From contig CM059584.1 of the NCBI GenBank assembly GCA_030407085.1, forward strand, positions 5,642,001 to 5,706,000: a stretch of DNA of 64,000 nucleotides, written 5' to 3'. The position numbers and the translations under genes were made by a program. The DNA comes from Trichopria drosophilae (lineage: Eukaryota > Arthropoda > Insecta > Hymenoptera > Diapriidae). The notes beneath the pieces are model-generated. The model did not search any database. It saw only the letters and a list, made by a program, of their open reading frames with translations, and had not been told where the DNA came from. Below are positions 51,049-58,973 of the stretch, piece after piece. Position 1 is the stretch's first letter. Each line of letters opens with the position of its first letter.

Positions 51049-51899
51049 ATTTACAAATTATATAAATTACTAATGTATAACTAAACTTAAGAAGCTATCC
51101 ACTCGCACTTTTCTCCAGCCTTAGGAAACCTAACCTATATCCACGTCATATTTTGTCTTCGTCTTCCAATAGTTCCAAGTTCCAATGTGTGATAAAAGTT
51201 TCGGTCTTGGAGGGGTATAAGTATACACAATGGTTTCTTGAATTCTTGACGTATCACTTCTGCAGTGTCACGTATGTTTGCAAAAATTACTTCCGCCCAC
51301 CGCAATAAACAACATTAAAAATCAAAAAATAAATGTAAACAAAACATATATGGGAATATCTCCGAAACTTTTCATTTTTGTGATGATGGGTGGTTTAGGA
51401 CCTTCCTCGTAATATATATTATACAGTGACTGCATAGAACATTAGTAAATATGTTTAAATAGAGGAAGATGATAATTTAAACTCGGTTGTATGTCATTTT
51501 CAAGTACAAAAAGTGACAAATCCACTAAATTTTACTAATGTAGCAATAATGAATTTTGTTTTATATTTTATTACTGTAACTTTTTTAATATTATCGATAA
51601 CAACTTTAATTTTTTTTTAGCATCACTAGTAACCTAAAAAAACCAAAATACTCAACATTTATTTGTGCCTATAAAAAAAACGTTAGAAAATAAACAAAAA
51701 TGGAGAATGCATTTTTAGAAAATTCATCCTGAATGATTATTTATGCAACAACTTTTTAAACATTTCATTTAACTAAAAACGTTGAAGGTAGGTTTATTCT
51801 ACACGAAAAATGCTACAAAATGACCTTGAGCAATTGAGTGTGCTTCTTCAGAAACAGTTTTTATAGCATTTTGAATTTTAAAATTAAAAGCGCCACTCG
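51049..51899. other. GOT1 upstream region
   Basis: Presumed promoter and 5' UTR of GOT1 (minus strand) in the first 150-250 bp, where GC content rises a little. No clear TATA box, as usual for housekeeping genes. The rest is AT-rich up to foldback C. Confidence 0.4.
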
Positions 51900-53019
51900 T
51901 TAACCCATGCCTAAACGGAGACATTTTGAGCACCAGATTAAACGTCGATAATTTGCATATAAAAGCATTTGGAAAAATTTTACTCCCATTATTTCTGACG
52001 TAAAATTGTATGCTCTTTTAGAATCTTTCAATAAAATTTCGATAAAATGAAAAGCAAAAAAGTTATACACGTTTTTTTGTAAAAAAACATGGTAAATATC
52101 GCGTCCATGGACCCTTAGGATTAAAACGTACCGTGTTCTAATTTGAATTTCAAGATGGCAACTTCCAAAATGGCGCCTAGAAGCTAAAAAATCTTTGTTA
52201 AACTTAACAAATTTTTTTTCTTGAAAACTATAGACTTTAGAGAAAATTTGCTAAGAACAAAAATGTCTTAGAATTGGTTAAAGAACCTTCCCAAATTTTA
52301 TCACAATGTATTGATACACTTTTTGGTTTTTTAAAAATTAAAAAAATCGAAATTAAAAAAAAAATTCATTTAAAAAATCTGAAAAAATTTGAGAAGCTTC
52401 TTTAACCAATTCTAAGATATTTTTATTCTTAGCAGATTTTCTCTAAAGTACATATTTTTCAAGGAAATAAATTATTAAACTTTTCTAGATTTTATAAGAC
52501 TCATAAGTTTATTTCCTTGAAAAATATGGACTTTAAAGAAATTCTGCTAAGAATAAAAACGTCTTAGAATTGGTTAAAGAAGCTTTTAAGATTTATTAAA
52601 TGACTTTTTTAAAAATTTCGATTTTTTTATTTTTCAAAAAACCAAAAAGTGTGTCAATACATTGTGATAAAATTTGAGAAGGTTCTTTAACCAATTCTAT
52701 ATAGAACACGGTACGTTTTAATCCTAAGGGTCCATTGACTCGATATTTTCACCTTAGACGTGTTTTATAAACCAATTTCGAGGTGAAAGTGATGTTAGAA
52801 TGAAAAATAAATGTTTAAAAACCATGTTTTTTTTACAAACAAACGTGTATAACTTTTTTGCTTTTCATTTTATCGAAATTTTATTGAAAGATTCTGAAAG
52901 AGCATATAATTTTACGTTAGAAATAGTGGGAGTAAAATTTTTCCAAATGCTTTTATATGCAAATTATCGACGTTTAAACTGATGCTCAAAATGTGTCCGT
53001 TTAGGCCTTAATGGGTTAA
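51900..53019. mobile_element. TTAA foldback C: 1.1 kb palindrome
   Basis: Begins TTAA CCCATGCCTAAACGGA and ends TCCGTTTAGGCCTTAATGGG TTAA. Arms include AACGTCGATAATTTGCATAT and its complement. The stretch following GGACCCTTAGGATTAAAACG in the left arm is partly missing from the right arm, so one side has a deletion. It lies about 850 bp upstream of the GOT1 start codon. A 60-codon ORF at 52800-52982 is only the right arm read through. Confidence 0.87.
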
Positions 53020-53259
53020 AAAAATATATTTTTCGACCAGGCACACTTTGTTATCAACTTCAAATGATATTCTAGCCATTGCCAATGGTTATTTACATCA
53101 CAAGAATTATGTGTACAATTTGTTCTATGCATAAATTCATATTTAGGGTTGTAAACAGTGATATTAAATTTTTAACAATATGTATAATTAGTAACTATAA
53201 ATCGCGCGTTTACTGTTTAAAAATATTTGTAACATACATTATCTTAATAACGTGTATGC

Positions 53260-53261
<2 letters not shown>

Positions 53262-53308
<47 letters not shown>

Positions 53309-53318
53309 TGAGAGAGTT
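53262..53318. repeat. GA microsatellite
   Basis: Nearly pure GA repeat of about 55 bp with a few interruptions near its right end. It lies just before the coiled-coil reading frame. Confidence 0.95.
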
Positions 53319-53449
53319 ACAACTTAGCAATAAATAGAGAAAGACGTTTGCGCAGAAAACTCGATAAATTAAAATCAGTCATTGATGAAAAGAATCGAAA
53401 AATAAAGTTTTGGCAAAATAAATATAGATTACTCGATAAACAAAATTAA
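53312..53449 (+). pseudogene. basic coiled-coil reading frame, 5' part, cut by foldback D
   Basis: The frame is open for 45 codons from 53312 to a TAA inside the TTAA target site (53447-53449). It encodes ESYNLA followed by a strongly basic heptad pattern (RERRLRRKLDKLKSVIDEKN, then RKIKFWQNKYRLLDK). Such basic leucine-rich segments occur C-terminal to the DNA-binding domain in THAP-type and other transposase-derived proteins. The family is a guess and no THAP domain was found. A possible acceptor (ACTTAG) lies at 53322-53327. See the matching downstream half. Confidence 0.45.
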
Positions 53450-54707
53450 CCCATTAACACTCAGACGGACGAATTGTCAGCATTAGTTTGAACATCGATA
53501 ATTTGTATATAAATGCCTTTAGAAAAATATGAGCTCTACTATTTCTAAAGTAAAATTGTATGCTCTTTCAGAATCTTTCAATAGAATTTCGAGAAAATGA
53601 ACCGCAAAAAAGTTATACACGTTTTTCTTTTAAAAAACATGGTTTTTTACGTTTTGTTTTTCACAAAAACATCACTTTCACCTCTAAATGGCGTTGGGAA
53701 CATATCTAAGTTCAAAATATCGCGTCCATGGACCCCCAGGATTAAAATGTACCATATCTGAATTCATAATTCAAGATGGAAGTTTACAAAATGGCTCCTA
53801 GAAGCTCAAAATTCTTTTTAAAACTTAACCATTTTTTTCTTAAAAACTATGGACTTTAGAGAAAATTTTCTAAGAACAACAATGCTTTGGAATGAGTCAA
53901 AGAATACTCTCAAATTTTATCAGCATGCAATAATGCACTACGAAATTTTGAAAAAAGTTATTTTAAAAATTTGAGTAGGTTCTTTAAATAGTTCTAAAAT
54001 ATTTTTATTCTAAGAAAATTTTCTCTAATGCCTATAGTTTCCAAGAAAATAAATTATTGGTCTTGAAATATAGAAAAGTTTAATAATTTATTTTCATGAA
54101 AACTATAGACTTTACAGAAAATTTCCTTAGAACAAAAATATCTTAGAATTATTTAAAGAAGTTACTCAAATTTTTTTCAGATATTTTAAATGATTTTTTT
54201 CAAAATTTCGATTTTTCGAATTTTATGCTGATAAAATTTGAGAGAATTCTTGGACTTATTCCAAAGCATTGTTGTTCTTAGAAAATGTTCTCTAAAGTGT
54301 ATAGTTTTTAAGAAAAAAAATGGTTAAGTTTTAAAAAGAATTTTGAGCTTCTAGGCGCCATTTCGAAAACTTCCATGTTAAATTATGAATTCTGTTATGG
54401 TACATTTTAATCCTGGAGGTCCATGGACGCGATATATTCAACCTAGATATGTTTCCCAACACAATTTCGAGGCGAAAGTGATGTTATACTGAAAAACAAA
54501 ATGTAAAAAACAGTGTTTTTTAACAGAAAAACGTGCATAGCTTTTTTACGGTTCATTTTATCGAGATTTTATTGAAAGATTCCGAAAGAGCATACAATTT
54601 TACGTTGGAAACAGTGGAGCTCAAATGTTTCTAAAGGCATTTATATACAAATGATCGATGTTCAAACTGATACTGAAAATCCGTCCGTCTGAGCGTTAAT
54701 GGGTTAA
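53446..54707. mobile_element. TTAA foldback D: 1.26 kb palindrome inserted in a reading frame
   Basis: Begins TTAA CCCATTAACACTC and ends GAGCGTTAATGGG TTAA. Arms share ATGGACC, GATTAAAA, GAAAACTATAGACTT and TCAAATTTT modules with foldback C, making C and D a second subfamily only 426 bp apart. The halves are near-complete reverse complements centred near 54077. The two TTAA copies flank it exactly where a coiled-coil reading frame is interrupted. Confidence 0.88.
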
Positions 54708-54875
54708 AAAGAAGATGGCATGGAGATAATGAATAATGTTAAAAGAATTGAAAATGCAGGAAAATCGGCTGTCAGAAGTAGATTAATTCAACACGAGGTA
54801 CAAAACAAACAATTGTTGCATCGAAAAAATCAATTATTTATTTACAATGAAAAAAATTGTTATTGTGTTACATGA
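54708..54875 (+). pseudogene. continuation of the interrupted frame, with stop and AATAAA
   Basis: Reading on from the right-hand TTAA in the same phase as the upstream half, 55 codons stay open (KEDGMEIMNNVKRIENAGKS, later SRLIQHEVQNKQLLHRKNQL) to TGA at 54873-54875. AATAAA directly follows (54875-54880), as in a terminal exon with a very short 3' UTR. The composition is lysine/asparagine-rich. No family is recognised. The shared phase across a 1.26 kb insertion supports one former coding exon, but the TAA in the target site would already have terminated it. Confidence 0.4.
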
Positions 54876-54880
54876 ATAAA
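54875..54880 (+). terminator. AATAAA polyadenylation signal
   Basis: Canonical hexamer overlapping the TGA stop of the interrupted reading frame. In AT-rich DNA the motif is common by chance; its position right at the stop is what makes it notable. Confidence 0.35.
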
Positions 54881-56199
54881 ATTTGTTTCGTTAAAATACC
54901 GTTCTTTATTGCATACCACACTTAAAAATGTGTGCCTTGCTCTTTTTTTCATTCTTTTATATGCTATAGATGAAGAAAAAAGTTTAAAAGTATTTTATTT
55001 TTTTAAATTTCGTATTATTACTTTTTATCAATTAACATTAAAAAAAATGAGTGGCACAGCATTTTTCTTGCTATTTAAACGCATATAAACGTAAAAAAAA
55101 AGTTTGGTTAGTGTGCCTTAAAAATTTATTTTTATTTTTTTTGAAGTGAAAAAAAGAAAAGTTTCAGAGATATGCCCATATGCTACAATTTATTAGAAGT
55201 GAAATAGTTTAGTGTACATACACAACAATTTTAAAAAATGATGGCATATTTCGAGAAATTATCTTTTTTCTTAAAACCAAAATGGTTCATAAACTATAAT
55301 TGGAAAGTATAACCCTTGTGGAAAAATATTGCTGAAAAAATAATGAAATTTACTGAAACAATCAATTAAGCTAAATTTTGCTGAAATTCAATCTAAATTA
55401 ATATCGAAATTGGGACTCCATTTCAGCATGTAAGTTTAGATAATTTCAGACTAATTCAGAATAAATTTCAGGAAAATGTTATTGAAAATTGCTGAAATTA
55501 CATTGAAATGTTAAAAACATACTGAAAAGCTAATTAAAGAACCTACATTTTACTGAAATAGATAAAAGCCACAATACACATTTAGAATCTTTTTTTTTTG
55601 TAACTTTCAGGTATTTTAAGAAAATTTTAACAAATCGTATTTTGCACAAATACTGAAAGTTACTAAATTTTTCTAAATTTCTCTGAAAATATTCTATAAC
55701 AATTAGTAATTTGTTATTACATTTTTTCAGATAATTTCATGAATTTTTAGCACTATTCAGAAACTTTATATAATGTCCTTAGGAAATAATTAATAATTAC
55801 AAATTTATCCCTCATATGTTTCCAAAAAACTGTTAATAATACAGATTTCATATTCCAAATTGGAACTTGTATAAAATAATACTTGGGTATTTATATCGAA
55901 TAAAATAATACAGCAATATGTACCTTGCTGAAATGAACTCGATATTTATCAAAATTTTACCAAATAACAATGTGAAGTATTTCTCTAAACAATATTAAGA
56001 TTGTATTAAATTTCCTGAGTGCCATTAAATTAATATGAAAATTGGTGTTATAGAAGGTTTTGAAAATCTCAGTCAATTTTAACCAAATTTATTAACTTTA
56101 TTGAAAGACATTCATTATTCATTAAAGTGCGAAACCCTTAAGGAGTTCTAGGAGGTTCTTGGTGAGACGGTCCAAAAATAATAATATAAAAAAACAATT
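54881..56199. other. AT-rich DNA with many CTGAAA motifs
   Basis: From about 55335 to 55760 CTGAAA/TTTCAG recurs many times in both orientations without a clear period. It may be a decayed repeat. No gene seen. Confidence 0.4.
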
Positions 56200-56203
56200 T
56201 AAA

Positions 56204-56234
56204 CGTTTCGGCTCTCGATGTGAGCCTTCTTCAG
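56204..56234 (-). ncRNA. hammerhead-ribozyme-like motif of the Penelope-like element
   Basis: On the minus strand the order is CTGAAGA (56234-56228), GGCTC (56226-56222), a short loop, GAGCC (56214-56210) and GAAAC (56209-56205). This matches the hammerhead core CUGANGA, stem II, GAAA. Penelope-like elements are known to carry minimal hammerheads with a very short stem III. I see a possible UH cleavage site in the following CGTTTAA but could not define stem I with confidence, so activity is unproven. Confidence 0.5.
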
Positions 56235-56745
56235 TATAATTTCTATAAATAAATAAATAAATACAATTTTTAAAAAATTTCACATAAAATACAAAATAAT
56301 TTACAAAAACGCAAGTTACTTACAAGACTTATAAATGAAATTGAAATTTGGTTATATATCAAAAAATCCGTTGATGGAAATGTGTAAATTGACCCTACAA
56401 ACGTGATATGAATAACTTAAAAAAACCAGGTTTGAAAAGTATTATAACACTTTGTAGAGAACCTTACCCAGAGATGTAAACGACTGGATTTTGTTCGTCG
56501 CTTAGATTCGAGGTTGCATCTTGGGTAATTTTCACTCACACTTTTTTTTTACGTGTACCGGATTGTAGGTTTCGATATGTCAGAACTAAACGAAGTAGCA
56601 TAAAGTGGCATTTAAATATATTCTATTTACATACACAACTTTGGTATTCACACCCACGACATAAATATAAACAGGCCTTCTCTTTAAATTTGAAACAAGT
56701 GTCTCGCATTTCGAATACCTCCTAATTATTTATGTTTATCTACGA

Positions 56746-57578
56746 CTATGAAAGCAAAACGTTGTATACTTCTGGAAAAAATAAATTTTCAAATCTCTGG
56801 TTAACTGCATTCTTACATTTTTTTATATAGTAGTTTTCGATTTCCTTCCTTTTATATGTGTTTTTCTCTGTTGCTAAAATTTTTACTTTTGAATAATTAA
56901 AATTATGTCCCGTTTCTAACCTATGTTTTGTTAATGCTGTATAGTTGCTTTCTTTGCTCTTGATATTATTTTTGTGTTCATAAATTCTAGTTTTTAGGAG
57001 CCTGCTCGTTTCTCCAATGTATACACAGTCACAGTAACCACAAGGGATTTGATAAACAATGTCGCTCTTATGAAGTTTATCTAAACGGTCTTTGTATGGT
57101 TTAATTCCGCCAATATTGATGTTGATTGGCTTGTTTACTACACGTACAGATTGTTTATTTAAGGTTTTTGAAATTTTTTCTGTCAAACCTTTTATGTATG
57201 GAAGGGATATTGTTGTTACAGGATCTATTTTTTTATTACCATCACGTTTCTCACTTTTGTTGTAAATATCGTGAACCCGTTTTCGTATAGTTTCCTCGAT
57301 GAGATCTGTAGGATAATTATTTTGGAGTAGTATTTTTTTAACCAAACTCAAATTTTTCTCCCTAAATTTGAATTCCGCTAACAAAATAGCTCGATCTATA
57401 AGGCTGTACATTACTCCAATTTTATAATTTAACGGGTGTTCAGAGTAAAAATTAAGGTATCTACCGGACCACGTGGCTTTATGGTGTCAATCAGTTAACA
57501 ATACGCCATTATTAAGTCTTATCACCTTAAGATCAAGGAACGTAATCGTACGATTTGACTCTTCCTCCGTGGTAATAG
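56746..57578 (-). pseudogene. Penelope-like RT C-terminus plus GIY-YIG endonuclease, with internal TGA
   Basis: From ATG at 57411, 221 residues run uninterrupted to TAG at 56746. In them VYQIPC (119-124), the Cys124/Cys127/Cys129 cluster, YIGETS (131-136), Arg142, His146, ETGH (166-169) and a Glu near 190-192 are the expected parts of a PLE GIY-YIG nuclease. The open frame continues 5' of the ATG with KATWSGRYLNF and HPLNYKIGV, a highly conserved piece of the PLE RT thumb. There it meets a TGA (57489-57487) where the family normally has Trp. Before the TGA the same frame gives TITFLDLKVIRLN, also conserved. So the copy is a pseudogene with one nonsense mutation and a large 5' deletion. The nuclease part looks intact. 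Confidence 0.9.
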
Positions 57579-57711
57579 TATATTACTCAACGAGGGAGGT
57601 AAAATAAAGAACGTCTCAGACTGCGTGTAATTTTTACCCGAGGTGAAGCCGAGGGTGGAAACAGGCAGTCTGAGGCATTCTTTTTTACTTCCCGAGGGAA
57701 GTATACGATTT
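57579..57711. repeat. imperfect palindrome between Penelope-like element and LINE
   Basis: The arms share AGGTAAAATAAAGAA / GAAGTAAAAAAGAATG and a perfect 10-mer CTCAGACTGC (57607-57616) matched by GCAGTCTGAG (57666-57675). The loop contains CCGAGG twice. GC content is much higher than the surroundings. It could be the end of a separate MITE, a pseudo-LTR piece of the Penelope-like element, or the LINE 5' region. A second short GC hairpin (CCGGGAGG ... CCTTCCGG) follows at about 57722-57753. Confidence 0.6.
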
Positions 57712-57855
57712 TTCTTTATGACCGGGAGGATAAGCGGCACCTTTCCTTCCGGGCAGCTTGGTAAATTATTGTTAAAAAATTGTTATTATTGATTGAAATT
57801 ATTTTCGACTTTTATCTTTTGAAATGTGTTTTCCTACTCACATATACCTTAAAAT

Positions 57856-58821
57856 TTGAATATTAATGACTCCTCAAATAACGAGAAAAAAACATTAAAC
57901 GCAATTTTCTGCACGCAATGCAAGAAACCAGTGGTCAAAGATGCTGTGTTTTGTCCTCTTTGTAATTCGCCTTACCATCCGAGTTGTGCGGCTCAAAGTG
58001 GGACTCTCCCAAATAACGGATATAAGAAGTGCTGTGGTTCTCGTTCCTCATCACCAGCTAATATTGAACCAGCTACAACTTCTTCGTCATCAATTACCAA
58101 AGAATATTTTGACTATACAATTAGCAAATTACTTAAGCAGGTAACAAATACAATCGCAAGCGTAGAAAGTAAGATTAATGACAAAATCGATCAGGCTATC
58201 TCCAAATCTGAATCTAACATCAATGGCATAATTATCTCAACAGCAAATTCTCTACGAACTGAAATTAAAAGTGACATAGCAGATCTACGTTCCGAACTCA
58301 CACAGGAAATAAATGATCGTCATGCTGAAATTCAGGAACGGTTTAGTGTCGTCGACACAAGAATTAAAACTCTCGAAGACTCTGACAGACGACCTCATGT
58401 TGAACTTTCAGAGTTCGAGCGTAGGGATAGGAACCTCCGCTCTTCTAATATCATAGTTTACAATATGAAAGAAACGAATTCACCTGAAGACGACAAGTTT
58501 AAATTTATTTCGATGCTTGGTAATTCACCATGTGCTGAGCAAGTCTTTGATGTTCAACGCCTTGGTAAACAACCTGACCAAAATAAGCCAAGACCTCTAA
58601 AGGTTGTATTCAACAGCATCGTGCATGCAACATGGCTACTAAAAAATAAAAGAGTGCTCGAACAATTTAATGTATCCATTAACTACGACAAAACTGTGTC
58701 TCAGCAACAAGAATTGGCAAAATTACGTGAGGAATTAAATGTTCGTGTGTCAAAGGGGGAGTCGAACTTGACTATCAAATATCTAAATGGTATCCCTCAA
58801 ATTGTAACAAATCCAAACTAA
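57856..58821 (+). CDS. LINE ORF1: PHD-like zinc finger, coiled coil, L1-ORF1-like domain
   Basis: About 321 codons, presumably an RNA-binding, RNP-forming protein of the retrotransposon. Cys19, Cys22, Cys33, Cys36, His41 and Cys44, followed by a Cys pair near 59-60, form a PHD-like finger. Residues ~85-180 are heptad-rich (coiled coil), the likely oligomerisation region. From ~193 the string RSSNIIVYNM and then DVQRLGK, PRPLKVVF resemble the RRM of L1-type ORF1 proteins, followed by a C-terminal domain with NYDKT. The frame opens after TAA at 57850-57852 and the first codon usable as a start is TTG at 57856. There is no in-frame ATG until the M of YNMKETN, so the start codon is lost, non-AUG, or upstream of a truncation. 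Confidence 0.88.
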   Translation: MNINDSSNNEKKTLNAIFCTQCKKPVVKDAVFCPLCNSPYHPSCAAQSGTLPNNGYKKCCGSRSSSPANIEPATTSSSSITKEYFDYTISKLLKQVTNTIASVESKINDKIDQAISKSESNINGIIISTANSLRTEIKSDIADLRSELTQEINDRHAEIQERFSVVDTRIKTLEDSDRRPHVELSEFERRDRNLRSSNIIVYNMKETNSPEDDKFKFISMLGNSPCAEQVFDVQRLGKQPDQNKPRPLKVVFNSIVHATWLLKNKRVLEQFNVSINYDKTVSQQQELAKLREELNVRVSKGESNLTIKYLNGIPQIVTNPN

Positions 58822-58973
58822 AAAAACTAGCTTTTGCCCATAGTTTACTTATATATTACCAAAATGTACATAGTCTTAAAAATAAACTTCCTTGCTTTAT
58901 AAACAATTTCTATACTTCTATTTACAAATTTGACATTCTAGTATTAACTGAAACCTGGTTAACACCTGATATA
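58731..58973 (+). CDS. N-terminal extension of LINE ORF2 without ATG
   Basis: In the ORF2 frame, sequence is open from the base after TGA (58728-58730) to the first ATG. It overlaps the last 91 bases of ORF1 in the -1 frame. Its later part carries the conserved QN and ETW residues of APE endonucleases, so it is coding, yet has no ATG. Termination-reinitiation at the ORF1 TAA, or a -1 frameshift, are the possible routes. A run of seven A directly follows the T of the ORF1 stop. Confidence 0.75.

Larger units (their letters stand above)
56200..57578 (-). mobile_element. Penelope-like element, 5'-truncated
   Basis: Minus-strand fragment with the end of a Penelope-type RT, the linker and a GIY-YIG endonuclease, followed after about 500 bp by an ATAA microsatellite (56245-56264) and a hammerhead-like motif (56204-56234), which are known features of this class. 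The left limit is set by the hammerhead-like motif; the element could run on towards 56130. Sequence homology fades at about 57575, so most of the RT (fingers and palm) is missing. It abuts a palindromic segment and then the LINE on the opposite strand. Confidence 0.88.

Noticed and set aside
52800..52982. 60-codon ORF
   Set aside because: It is the right arm of foldback C read through; the opposite arm has the complementary sequence and no gene features.
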